NCBI RefSeq assembly: GCF_036924745.1
Contig: NZ_JAZHSD010000001.1
Location: forward strand, 6,261,001-6,325,000
Direction: 5' to 3'
Length of the DNA: 64,000 nt
Origin: Bradyrhizobium sp. AZCC 1693
GTDB lineage: Bacteria > Pseudomonadota > Alphaproteobacteria > Rhizobiales > Xanthobacteraceae
Shown: positions 1-8,281 of the stretch, piece after piece
How positions within the stretch are numbered: the first letter of the stretch is position 1
How the letters are laid out: each line of letters starts with the position of its first letter
Position numbers and translations under genes: made by a program
Notes under the pieces: model-generated
Database searches by the model: none
What the model was told of the DNA's origin: nothing
The model's input: the letters and a program-made list of their open reading frames with translations, nothing else

Positions 1-599
1 TCAAATGCGTCAACGCGCTGGAGCCGTTCCAGGAAGGCCAGATCATCCTCGACGGCATCAAGGTCAACGACCCCAAGACGGATTTGCCGAAGCTGCGCGC
101 CCGCGTCGGCATGGTGTTCCAGCACTTCGAGCTGTTTCCGCATTTGCGCATCATCGAGAATCTGTGCCTGGCGCAGGAGAAAGTGCTGGGCCGCTCGCAC
201 CAGGAGGCGATGGTCAAGGCCGAGAAACTGCTCGAGCGCGTTGGGTTGACGGTGCATGCGAACAAATACCCGGCCGAACTGTCCGGCGGCCAGCAGCAGC
301 GCGTCGCGATCGCACGCGCGCTTGCGATGGACCCGATCGCGATGCTGTTCGACGAGCCGACCTCGGCGCTCGATCCCGAAATGATCAGCGAAGTGCTCGA
401 CGTCATGGTCGATCTCGCCCACGAGGGCATGACCATGATGGTCGTCACCCACGAAATGGGCTTTGCCAGCAAGGTCGCAAATCGCGTGATCTTCATGGAC
501 AAGGGCGAGATCGTCGAGGACGCGCTGAAGACGGACTTCTTCGGCAGTCCGCGCAGCGAACGCGCGCAGAAGTTCTTGTCGAAGATTCTGTCGCATTAG
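1..599 (+). CDS. Polar amino-acid ABC transporter ATP-binding protein (5' partial)
   Basis: ATPase subunit of a GlnQ/AapP/GltL-type importer that energises uptake of polar amino acids. The frame is open from the window edge, so the N-terminus with Walker A lies outside. Visible in order: the Q-loop region [12 protein letters not shown], the signature LSGGQQQR, Walker [14 protein letters not shown] and the switch histidine in VVTHEMGF. It ends at TAG 597-599. The permease and binding-protein genes are presumably upstream. The family call is firm; the substrate cannot be told. Confidence 0.93.
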   Translation, partial: KCVNALEPFQEGQIILDGIKVNDPKTDLPKLRARVGMVFQHFELFPHLRIIENLCLAQEKVLGRSHQEAMVKAEKLLERVGLTVHANKYPAELSGGQQQRVAIARALAMDPIAMLFDEPTSALDPEMISEVLDVMVDLAHEGMTMMVVTHEMGFASKVANRVIFMDKGEIVEDALKTDFFGSPRSERAQKFLSKILSH

Positions 600-604
600 A
601 TGGT

Positions 605-735
605 GCTGTCATTCCGGGATGGTCCGAAGGACCAGACCTCAGATGCGCAATTGCGCATCGGGGAATCTCGAGATTCCGGGTTCGCCTCTTTGAGGCGCCC
701 CGAGGTGGCTTCCGGAATTCCTCGATCAAGCGTTA
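605..735. repeat. Mosaic of short palindromes (Bradyrhizobium-type intergenic repeat)
   Basis: The spacer holds successive dyads: GGTCC-gaa-GGACC, GATGCGCAATTGCGCATC, GAATCTCGAGATTC and CGCCTC-ttt-GAGGCG. This is the build of the dispersed intergenic repeats common in Bradyrhizobium genomes (established knowledge, not searched here). It may also end transcription of the ABC gene. No gene is supported here. Confidence 0.6.
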
Positions 736-794
736 ACGATTCGCCGTATAAGTCCACCACAACCGCTTTCGCACTACCTCCAGGAGACTCTACT

Positions 795-1652
795 TTGGAA
801 CAGCTCGCTTACGTCAACGGTTCGTTCGTGCCACTTTCGGAGGCGAAGGTCTCGATCCTCGACCGCGGATTCCTGTTTGCCGATGGCATCTATGAGGTCG
901 CCGCCGTGCTCGACGGCAAGCTGATCGACAATGCCTCGCATCTGGCCCGGCTGGAGCGCTCGGTCGGCGAGATCGAGCTGGCGCTGCCGGAGACGACAGC
1001 GCGCATCCAGGAAATCCAGCATGAGCTGATCGCGCGCAACAATCTCGTCAGCGGCATGGTCTATCTGGAAGTAACCCGCGGCGCCGACACCGGACGCGAT
1101 TTTGCATTTCCGAAAGGCGTCAAGCCGACGCTGATCATGTTCACATCGACCAAGGACATCATCAACGCACCCTCGGCCAAAACCGGCATCAACGTGATCA
1201 CGGTGCCCGACCTGCGCTGGACCCGCCGCGACATCAAGAGCGTCGCGCTGCTGGCCCAGGTGCTGGCCAAGCAGGCCGCAGCGGCCGCCGGCGCCGGCGA
1301 GGCCTGGATGATCGAGGACGGCAAGGTGACCGAAGGCGGCTCGTCATCGTGCTTCATCCTGACCCAGGACGACGTGATCGTGACGCGGCAGAACGGCAGC
1401 GAGATCCTGCCCGGCTGCACCCGCAAGGCCGTGGTCGCCCTTGCCGAAGAGCGCCAGCTTCGCGTCGAGGAGCGGGCGTTTTCGGTCGAGGAAGCGCTGG
1501 CCGCCAAGGAAGCCTTCGTCACCAGCGCCAGCGTGTTCGTGCAGGCCGTGGTGTCGATCGACGGCAAGAAGGTCGCCGACGGCAAGCCCGGCCCGATGAC
1601 CAATCGCCTGCGCGAGATCTATGTCGAGTTCGCCAAGGCGACGGCGGTGTAA
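795..1652 (+). CDS. dat: D-amino-acid (D-alanine) aminotransferase, class IV
   Basis: Fold-type IV PLP transaminase of 285 residues, expected to interconvert D-alanine and 2-oxoglutarate with pyruvate and D-glutamate in the cytoplasm. The TTG start at 795 is chosen because AGGAG lies 8 bases upstream and the N-terminus then matches the family (AYVNGSFVPLSEAKVSILDR). The PLP lysine is probably the K in RRDIKSVALL, and the C-terminal half has EGGSSSCF and EILPGCTR. The frame is open to 600 but that part is repeat DNA. A branched-chain transaminase is a less likely alternative. Confidence 0.88.
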   Translation: MEQLAYVNGSFVPLSEAKVSILDRGFLFADGIYEVAAVLDGKLIDNASHLARLERSVGEIELALPETTARIQEIQHELIARNNLVSGMVYLEVTRGADTGRDFAFPKGVKPTLIMFTSTKDIINAPSAKTGINVITVPDLRWTRRDIKSVALLAQVLAKQAAAAAGAGEAWMIEDGKVTEGGSSSCFILTQDDVIVTRQNGSEILPGCTRKAVVALAEERQLRVEERAFSVEEALAAKEAFVTSASVFVQAVVSIDGKKVADGKPGPMTNRLREIYVEFAKATAV

Positions 1653-1659
1653 CCCCAAG

Positions 1660-1768
1660 ATGTCGTCGCCCGGCTCGACCGGGCGACCTAGTGTTCCAGA
1701 GAAGTCAGTGTTGAGCCGAGAGGCCGCGGCGTACTGGATGCCCCGCCTGCGCGGGGCATGACAGCGGA
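1660..1768. repeat. Intergenic repeat with inverted arms between convergent genes
   Basis: Contains TCGCCCGG-ctcgA-CCGGGCGA and the dyad GCCCCGC-ctgC-GCGGGGC. The phrase around 1730-1768 resembles the 'tactggatgccccg' repeats common in Bradyrhizobium. It sits between dat (+) and the cupin gene (-), and may act as a bidirectional terminator. Confidence 0.55.
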
Positions 1769-1806
1769 GTGTGTGGTGCGCGCGCAGCTCTCCACCACAC
1801 CACCCC

Positions 1807-2220
1807 TCATTTCTTCCCGAACGTCGTCAGTTGCGCGCCATCATCGGCGACGAAAATCGCAAGCAGGCTTGCCGGTTCCGTCGCGCTCGCATTCTCGCTG
1901 ACGAGATGCTCGCTGCCGGGCGGCTCGAAGAAGTTTTCGCCGGCCTTGTAGACACGCGCAGGGCCAGTCGCGGAGTTCTCCGAACGGATGCCGCCCGACA
2001 GCACATAGGCAAACACGCTGCCGGCGTGATGATGGCTGGCCGACTTGCCGCCGGGCGCGTAGTTGACGACGACCGCGGTCAGGCTCTTGCCGGGTACGTT
2101 GGGAAGTTTCTCCGAACGAACAGGCGTTACCTTGTCGCCTTCGGCGTGGGCGGCGTGTGCACCGGCAATCGCCAGCGCAACCACGGCCATCGCGGCGACA
2201 CGACGCATTGTGATTGTCAT
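1807..2220 (-). CDS. Secreted single-domain cupin protein
   Basis: 137 residues with a cleavable signal peptide (about 1-26, ending AHAAHA) and one cupin barrel. Metal-binding motif 1 shows as GGKSASHHHAGSVFAYVLSG; motif 2 is around PPGSEHLVSEN. Such proteins are often small periplasmic sensors or oxygenase-like proteins, and no substrate can be named. It lies 15 bp downstream of the AhpD-family gene on the same strand, so the two probably form an operon linked to oxidative or electrophile stress (inference). Confidence 0.82.
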   Translation of the reverse strand: MTITMRRVAAMAVVALAIAGAHAAHAEGDKVTPVRSEKLPNVPGKSLTAVVVNYAPGGKSASHHHAGSVFAYVLSGGIRSENSATGPARVYKAGENFFEPPGSEHLVSENASATEPASLLAIFVADDGAQLTTFGKK

Positions 2221-2235
2221 ATCGGCCTCCCCGCT

Positions 2236-2697
2236 TTAAGCCACGGCTGCCTTGGCTTTCACCGGGTGTACCGCGCGAAAAGCGATCGCCAGCCGGTTCC
2301 AGGCATTGATGGCCCCAATCAGCATGGTGAGATTGACGGTCTCCGCTTCCGAGAAGTGGGCACGCACGTCTTCGTAGAGATCGTCAGGGGCATGCGTTTC
2401 GGCAATCAGCGTCAGCGCTTCCGTCCACGCCAGAGCCGCGCGTTCGCGGTCGGTATAGAGCGGCGACTCGTGCCAGGCGTTCAGCAAATAGAGCCGCTGT
2501 TCGGTTTCGCCCTGCTTGCGGGCGTCCTGGGTGTGCATGTTGATGCAGAAAGCGCAGCCGTTGATCTGCGAAGCGCGCGTTTTGACCAGTTCGATCAGCG
2601 ATTTTTCGAGACCAGAGGCCTGGATCTGTTCCTCCAGCGCGACGAGCGCTTTGATGGTGTCGGGGGCAGCCTGGTAGTAGTTCATCCGGGGCTTCAT
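2236..2697 (-). CDS. AhpD-family (carboxymuconolactone decarboxylase-like) alkylhydroperoxidase
   Basis: 153 residues of all-alpha AhpD/CMD fold. The redox motif CxxC is seen in NGCAFCINMHTQDARK, with the downstream His typical of peroxidatic AhpD-like proteins. The start at 2697 (MKPRMNYYQ) is preferred over one nine codons upstream because AGAGGAG sits just before it. Likely role: reduction of organic peroxides. First gene of a pair with the cupin. Confidence 0.88.
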   Translation of the reverse strand: MKPRMNYYQAAPDTIKALVALEEQIQASGLEKSLIELVKTRASQINGCAFCINMHTQDARKQGETEQRLYLLNAWHESPLYTDRERAALAWTEALTLIAETHAPDDLYEDVRAHFSEAETVNLTMLIGAINAWNRLAIAFRAVHPVKAKAAVA

Positions 2698-2887
2698 GCG
2701 ATTCTCCTCTCTGGACGTTTTCAATTTGAGGCGAATGTCAGTGTATCCTGAGCCGAACGATTTTCACCATCTGGATCGGTGTTGCCAGATACAATAATGT
2801 GATCCGATGCAATTTGGAGAGGCGGTGGATGTTATCGCGCAAGTTGGCGTCGACAGTCCGATTGGACGGCCCGATTAGAAGAAGTGA

Positions 2888-4075
2888 ATGCTGCACAAGA
2901 TAGGACGAAGCAATCGGGCCAAAGCCACTGAAGGGCGCATCGTCGCGCTCGACCGCGCCCGCACCTTCATCACGCTATTGGTGCTGATCCATCACTCCGC
3001 GGTCAACTACACCCATTTCGGCAGCGGCGACAAAATGCGCTGGCTGGGGTTCGACTTCGTCGTGCTGTTCAACGACAGCTTCTTCATGGCCTGCATGTTC
3101 CTGATCTCGGGCCTGTTCGTGCACGACAGCCTGACCCGCAGCGGCGCGGCGGATTTCCTGCGCGATCGCGCGTGGCGGCTCGGCATTCCCTTTCTGGTCT
3201 CGATCTTCGTGTTGATGCCGATTGCGTATTATCCAACCTTCCTGCGCTACCATCTGCCCGGCACCACCGATTTCAACTTCCTGCATTTCTGGTGGCGCAC
3301 GCTGACGGTTGGTCCCTGGCCGTCGGGACCGGCATGGTTTTTGTGGGTGCTGCTGGCGTTCGACATCCTCGCCGCAGTGTTGCTGGCACTGGCGCCGCGC
3401 ATGCTGAAGCTGTCCGGTCTGCTGATCTTTTCGCTGCGCGACCGGCCGTGGACGGCGTTTGCGGCGTTCCTCGCGGGTTCGGTCGTCATCTATGTGCCGA
3501 TGCGGCTGATGTCGGGCGATATGAGCTGGCTGGAGCCCGACGGCTTTCCGCTGCCGATCCAGACCAGCCGGATCTTGCTCTATGCCGGCTATTTCCTGAC
3601 CGGTGTCGGCATCGGCGTGGTCAGCCTTCGCGCCGGAATTCTCAGCGAGGAAGGTGAGCTGGCCAGGCGCTGGCCGCTTTGGCTTGCCTTTGCGTCGTTG
3701 TTCTACGGCGCGATCCTGCTGCTGGTCTATGCCCATCACAACTGGATCGCGGATTTCGATTCGCCGCCGCTATCCTGGCAGGCCGGCTATGGCCTTGCCT
3801 TTGCGCTGTTCAGCGCCGCGATGACGTTCACGGTGCTGGGCGCTTCCCTGGCTTTCGCCTCATCACGGATGAAGCTGCTCGACGCGATGCGGCCATCTGC
3901 CTATGGCATCTTTCTCACGCACTACATCTTCATCATCTGGCTGCAATACGCCGTCTACGAATACGCCTGGCCGGCTTTAGTCAAATTTGCCGTCGTTTTC
4001 ATCGGTACGCTGGTGCTGAGCTGGGCGGCCACGGCGCTGTTGCGGAAAGCTCCGATTGTGTCGAGAATGATCTAG
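2888..4075 (+). CDS. Membrane acyltransferase (acyltransferase-3 / OpgC-like)
   Basis: 395 residues with about ten hydrophobic segments. The N-terminal ALDRARTFITLLVLIHHSA carries the conserved Arg and His-His of acyltransferase-3 proteins, which move acyl groups onto extracytoplasmic glycans or glucans. The C-terminus keeps the ALLRKAP motif after the last membrane segment. It is divergent from the AhpD gene across a 190-bp gap. Which glycan is modified is unknown. Confidence 0.85.
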   Translation: MLHKIGRSNRAKATEGRIVALDRARTFITLLVLIHHSAVNYTHFGSGDKMRWLGFDFVVLFNDSFFMACMFLISGLFVHDSLTRSGAADFLRDRAWRLGIPFLVSIFVLMPIAYYPTFLRYHLPGTTDFNFLHFWWRTLTVGPWPSGPAWFLWVLLAFDILAAVLLALAPRMLKLSGLLIFSLRDRPWTAFAAFLAGSVVIYVPMRLMSGDMSWLEPDGFPLPIQTSRILLYAGYFLTGVGIGVVSLRAGILSEEGELARRWPLWLAFASLFYGAILLLVYAHHNWIADFDSPPLSWQAGYGLAFALFSAAMTFTVLGASLAFASSRMKLLDAMRPSAYGIFLTHYIFIIWLQYAVYEYAWPALVKFAVVFIGTLVLSWAATALLRKAPIVSRMI

Positions 4076-4103
4076 ATCGATCTGAACTCCGCGGAATCCG
4101 GCC

Positions 4104-5087
4104 ATGCAATTTCGTCAAGATGCGAAAAATCTGTTCGCTCTGCTCGTTCTCGCAGCGTGCGTCGCGATGTCGGGTTCTCTCGCAACCGCCGCCTATCCGG
4201 ACCGCGTCATCAAGATTATCGTCCCCTTTGCGCCGGGCGGCGGAACGGACGCCATTGCCCGCGTGCTCGCGCAGGAGATGGCAAAGCATCTCGGCGCCAG
4301 CATCATCATCGAGAACAAGCCGGGGGCGGGCACCATTATCGGGGCGCAGGCGGTCGCTGCGGCCGAGCCGGATGGCTACACGCTGCTGATGGGAACGTTT
4401 GCCCATGCTGTCAATCCGAGCCTGAACGCCAAGCTGCCATTCGATCCGCACAAGGATTTTGCGCCCATCGCGCTGGTCGCGCGTTCTCCCAATATCGTCG
4501 TCGTCAATCCGAAATCGTCGTTTCGCTCCGTCGCCGATCTGATCGCGGCGGCGAAGGCCGAGCCCGACAAGATTTCCTACGGCACGTTCGGCACCGGCAC
4601 GTCGGCGCATCTCGCCGGCGAAATGTTCAAGCGCATGGCCAAGGTCAACATGACGATGGTACCCTACAAGGGCTCCGCGCCCGCCATCACCGACCTGATC
4701 GGCGGGCAGATCCAGGTGATGTTCACGACGATCGCAAGTGCGGCGTCCCTGATCGAGGGCGGTCAGTTGCGTGCGCTTGCCGTGACCACGGCGGAACGCT
4801 CGCCCGCCTTTGCGCAATTGCCGACGGTCGCCGAAACCGGCCTTCCAGGGTTTGAAGCCGAAACCTGGTACGGCCTGTTTGCGCCGGCGAAAACGCCGCC
4901 CGATATCATCGACCGCCTCAACCGGTCGGCGGCGAAGGCCGTGCAGGCCGACGCCTTCAAAAAGCTCAGCGTCAATGAGGGCCTCGTCCTGATCGCAGCG
5001 CCTCCGCAAGAGTTCGGCCGCTACTACCGCAGCGAGGTGGAGCGCTGGCGCAAGGTCATCGAGGACGCCGGCATCAAGGTCGAGTAG
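4104..5087 (+). CDS. Bug-family (TctC-like) periplasmic solute-binding protein
   Basis: 327 residues: signal peptide (about 1-29) followed by the family opening YPDRVIKIIVPFAPGGGTDAIARVLA and later IENKPGAGTIIGAQAVA, both Bug hallmarks. These receptors feed tripartite tricarboxylate transporters or act as orphan sensors of carboxylates. No TctA/TctB membrane genes are next to it. A LuxR gene follows 48 bp downstream on the same strand and a catabolic operon lies beyond, so it may bind the substrate of that operon (inference). Confidence 0.92.
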   Translation: MQFRQDAKNLFALLVLAACVAMSGSLATAAYPDRVIKIIVPFAPGGGTDAIARVLAQEMAKHLGASIIIENKPGAGTIIGAQAVAAAEPDGYTLLMGTFAHAVNPSLNAKLPFDPHKDFAPIALVARSPNIVVVNPKSSFRSVADLIAAAKAEPDKISYGTFGTGTSAHLAGEMFKRMAKVNMTMVPYKGSAPAITDLIGGQIQVMFTTIASAASLIEGGQLRALAVTTAERSPAFAQLPTVAETGLPGFEAETWYGLFAPAKTPPDIIDRLNRSAAKAVQADAFKKLSVNEGLVLIAAPPQEFGRYYRSEVERWRKVIEDAGIKVE

Positions 5088-5135
5088 GGGCCGAACCTGT
5101 TTCCCCGATCGCGGTTCCCCGCTAGGATGGCCCGC

Positions 5136-5870
5136 ATGTATGTGAGCGCTTCCGAGAGCCGGGTGCTGGCGCGCATCTTCGGGCTGTTGTCCGAAGACCT
5201 CAGCGAACGCGACGTTCGCGAGGCGGTCGGCCATCATCTGCTGGAATTGCTGGAAGCCGATCATTACGCCTCCTTCGTCTGGCAGGATACGACCGGCCGT
5301 TTTGAAAAGGCCGTCTACCTGAACATGGATCCGGCCAACATCGCGGCCTACGATCGCTACTATCAGCAACGCGACCCGATCACCTCAAAGCTCCAGGCCC
5401 GCCGCGACGCGACGCTGGTCACCCAAGTGATGCCGCAACGCGACCTGATGCGGACCGAGTTCTTCAACGATTTTCTCGCCCGCGACGGCCTGCATTGGGG
5501 CGTCAATGCCTATAGTTTCGTCGACGGCCGCAATATCGGCGACGTCAGGATCTGGCGTGGCCGGCGTCGCGAGAATTTCGATGGTCACACACTTGAATTG
5601 TTGCGGCTGATCGAGCCGGCTTTCACCGGGGCTCTGGTCCGCGCGGCCGGTGGGACGGCGGCGATCGCGGCCGTTGGCTCACCGATCCTGAAACTCTCGG
5701 TGCGTGAGTTCGAGATCGCGCGGATGATATCGGATGATCTCAGCGACAAGGAGATCGCTCATCGGCTGCAGGTCGAGGTTTCGACGGTCCGAACCCATAT
5801 CGAGCGGATTTTCACCAAGCTCGGCGTCCGCCGCCGCAGCGGCGTCGCGAGCCTGTTTGCCAGGCATTAG
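5136..5870 (+). CDS. LuxR-family transcriptional regulator
   Basis: 244 residues. The C-terminal LuxR HTH (about 188-240) reads LSVREFEIARMISDDLSDKEIAHRLQ and then VSTVRTHIERIFTKLGVRRR. The N-terminal 170 residues look like a sensory domain with WQD, DRYYQQRDPI and NDFLARDGLHWG, but are not a clear acyl-homoserine-lactone pocket. ATG 5136 has TAGGA eight bases upstream, while ATG 5127 lacks a ribosome site. It is convergent with the amidase operon (15 bp apart), which it may regulate. Confidence 0.88.
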   Translation: MYVSASESRVLARIFGLLSEDLSERDVREAVGHHLLELLEADHYASFVWQDTTGRFEKAVYLNMDPANIAAYDRYYQQRDPITSKLQARRDATLVTQVMPQRDLMRTEFFNDFLARDGLHWGVNAYSFVDGRNIGDVRIWRGRRRENFDGHTLELLRLIEPAFTGALVRAAGGTAAIAAVGSPILKLSVREFEIARMISDDLSDKEIAHRLQVEVSTVRTHIERIFTKLGVRRRSGVASLFARH

Positions 5871-5885
5871 CGTCGCGAGCACAGC

Positions 5886-7397
5886 CTAGCGCGACGGCGG
5901 CGGCAGCCGGCCGAACAGCTTCTCCATCGCCATGCCGACCGCGAGCAACTTGCGATCGCTTCCCGCGGGTCCGTCGAGTTCGAGGCCGACCGGAAGCTTG
6001 CTCGACGCGCCAAGCGCGATCGGAAGCTGGATGCCGGGGACGCCGGCATTGCTGCCGGGATCGGTGTTCTGGATGAACAACAGGAAGTTGGCGAGACTCG
6101 ACGAATCAGGATTTGACGCAATCGCGACCTTCGGCACGGTCGGGAAAGCGATGGCATCGAGCTTGTTCTTGGCGAAGGTATCGCGATAGAGCGCCTGCAG
6201 CGCCGGCCGGGCAGTCTTCATGGCGGCGTCATAGGCCGGCTTGGCCTCAGTGACCGTATCGTTCGGTCCCGGCAGCTTGCGTGGAATCACCAGCCCGTCA
6301 TAGGTTCCCTTCACGTCGGGGCTTGCGATCTCCTTGGCGAGGTTCTCGATGCTGACGCCGGTGCCGGTTTTCTTGAGATAGGCGACCATGTCGTCATAGG
6401 CCTCATAGAGCGCCAGCGGAAACCCGACCTGGCCGTTGAGCTCGGCAAGTTTCGGCATGTCGATGTCGACTACCGTCACGCCGCTTGCCTTGAGCTTCTC
6501 CAGCGCGGCCTTGAATGCAGCTTCGGTATCGCCGTCGAGATTGGCCAGCATGGATTTGTCGACGCCGACCCGCACCTGTTTCAGCTCGGCGGGCGTAATT
6601 GCGCCGCCCCCGGCGATGACGCGATCGAGGGTGGCCACATCGGCCATCGTGGAAGCCATCGGGCCTGCGGTGTCGCGGGTGTGAGAAATCGGCGCGATCC
6701 CGGCTTGCGGATAGCGGCCGACAGTCGGACGGAGCGAGGCGCAACCGTTCAGGGCGCAGGGGACTCTCACAGAGCCGCCGGTGTCGGTGCCGAGGCCGGC
6801 GGTGACGATGCGCGCGCCGACCGCAGCCGCTGTTCCGGACGACGAGCCGCCGGCAATCTTTGTCGCATCATAGGCGTTGCGTACCCCGGACTCCGATCCG
6901 GTCTTGAAGGCAGCATTAAAGCCGGAAATGCCGAAGGCGAGCTCATGCATGTTGGTCTTGCCGATGATGATGGCGCCCGCCGTGCGCAGTTTTGCCGCCA
7001 CCGGCGCATCCTTCTTCGGCACAAAACCCTTCAGCGCCGGCGTTCCGGCGCTGGCGGGAAGCCCGGCCACCTCGATATTGTCCTTGATGACGACGGGCAC
7101 GCCGCCGAGCGGCTTGCACGAACCCTTCTTGCGGCCGGCGTCGAAGGCCTCGGCGGCCTTCATCGCGCCGGCCTCGTCCAGCGTGATGAAGGCATTGAGT
7201 TCGCCCCTTGCCTTGGCGCGCGCCAGCGCCGCCGAGGTCAGCGCCTTGCTGGTGATCTTGCCCGCGCATAAATCGGCGGCAGCTTGCGTTGCGGTCAGTT
7301 GATCCAGATCGATCGCTGGTTGGGCTGCGGCAGGAGACGCCGCGGCGAGGACAAGGCTCGTAAGGGCCGAGCCGAGCAGGATTCTGCTGGGAGCCAT
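5886..7397 (-). CDS. Exported amidase (amidase signature family)
   Basis: 503 residues. Signal peptide (about 1-26, ending AAAQ) then the amidase-signature core: catalytic Lys in VVIKDNI, Gly/Ser-rich stretch GGSSSGTAAAVGARIV and nucleophile Ser in GTDTGGSVRVP. It should hydrolyse a carboxamide in the periplasm. Start 7397 is chosen because GGAGG lies six bases upstream; a start eight codons earlier has none. It is the last gene of a four-gene operon (gap 83 bp after the FAH gene). Substrate unknown. Confidence 0.92.
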   Translation of the reverse strand: MAPSRILLGSALTSLVLAAASPAAAQPAIDLDQLTATQAAADLCAGKITSKALTSAALARAKARGELNAFITLDEAGAMKAAEAFDAGRKKGSCKPLGGVPVVIKDNIEVAGLPASAGTPALKGFVPKKDAPVAAKLRTAGAIIIGKTNMHELAFGISGFNAAFKTGSESGVRNAYDATKIAGGSSSGTAAAVGARIVTAGLGTDTGGSVRVPCALNGCASLRPTVGRYPQAGIAPISHTRDTAGPMASTMADVATLDRVIAGGGAITPAELKQVRVGVDKSMLANLDGDTEAAFKAALEKLKASGVTVVDIDMPKLAELNGQVGFPLALYEAYDDMVAYLKKTGTGVSIENLAKEIASPDVKGTYDGLVIPRKLPGPNDTVTEAKPAYDAAMKTARPALQALYRDTFAKNKLDAIAFPTVPKVAIASNPDSSSLANFLLFIQNTDPGSNAGVPGIQLPIALGASSKLPVGLELDGPAGSDRKLLAVGMAMEKLFGRLPPPSR

Positions 7398-7480
7398 GAT
7401 GATCCTCCGTTGGATAGACACCCGTTCGGACGAACCTTACCCAATGCCGGTTCCGGCGCCTGTCCTCATTTCTGAGGACG

Positions 7481-8266
7481 TCAGATCTTCTCGTTCACAA
7501 ACCTGTTCCGCAACGTCCCGATCCCGGTGATATCGATCTCGACGACGTCGCCGGCCTTCAGGTTGGGCGAGGCACCGTCGGTGCCCATCCAGATCACGTC
7601 GCCTGGCGACAGCGTGAAATATTTGGAAAGCTCGACGAGGAACGGCACGACGCCGAAGATCATGTCGTTGGTGCGGAAGCGGCCGGTCTCCTTGCCATTG
7701 ACCCGGATCACGGTTTCCATCTTGTCGAGGTCGACGTCGGTTTCGATCCACGGGCCCATCGGCTTGAAGGTGTCGGCGTTCTTGGAGCGCCACAGGCTGC
7801 GGTCGGCCTTTTGCCAGGTGCGCTCGCTGACATCGTTGCCGATGGTGTAGCCGAACACGCAATCCATCGCGTTGGCTTCGGCGAGGTGTTTTGCCTTCTT
7901 GCCGATCACGACCACGAGTTCGCCCTCGTAGTGGATCTTCTCGGTCGCGCTCGCCGGAATCACCACATCCTCGTCATGCGCGATCAGCGCGTTCTGCGCG
8001 CGATAACCGATCTCCGGCCGATCTGGCACGTTGGGCACCGTGCCGGCCTTGTCGGCGGCTTCCTTGAGATGCTTGAGATAGTTCAACCCGACGCAATAGA
8101 AGGTGCGCGGGATCAGCGGCAGCTCGATCTTCACGTCCTTGAGCGCATGGGATTGCGTTCCACGCTGCCATTCGCCGAACGGATCGCCATTGACGGCTAT
8201 CACGTGCTCACCCTCGACAATTCCCCAGGATGTCTTGCCTGCGGCGGTGAATTTGAGCCAACGCAT
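7481..8266 (-). CDS. Fumarylacetoacetate hydrolase (FAH) family protein
   Basis: 261 residues of FAH C-terminal-domain type, a fold that cleaves C-C bonds or hydrates/decarboxylates 2-oxo acids using Mg2+. Seen: FYCVGLNYLKHLKEAADKAG, metal-ligand region HYEGELVVVIGKKAKH, VFGYTIGNDVSERTWQKADR and PGDVIWMGTDGASP. AAAGGA precedes the ATG. It follows the monooxygenase gene by 15 bp, so is likely co-translated with it and acts late in the same pathway. Confidence 0.9.
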   Translation of the reverse strand: MRWLKFTAAGKTSWGIVEGEHVIAVNGDPFGEWQRGTQSHALKDVKIELPLIPRTFYCVGLNYLKHLKEAADKAGTVPNVPDRPEIGYRAQNALIAHDEDVVIPASATEKIHYEGELVVVIGKKAKHLAEANAMDCVFGYTIGNDVSERTWQKADRSLWRSKNADTFKPMGPWIETDVDLDKMETVIRVNGKETGRFRTNDMIFGVVPFLVELSKYFTLSPGDVIWMGTDGASPNLKAGDVVEIDITGIGTLRNRFVNEKI

Positions 8267-8281
8267 GAAATGTCCTTTGCT

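Noticed and set aside
3999..5369. 456-codon open frame on the minus strand
   Set aside because: Mirror of the Bug-family gene; high GC leaves antisense frames open. The Bug protein has strong family motifs.
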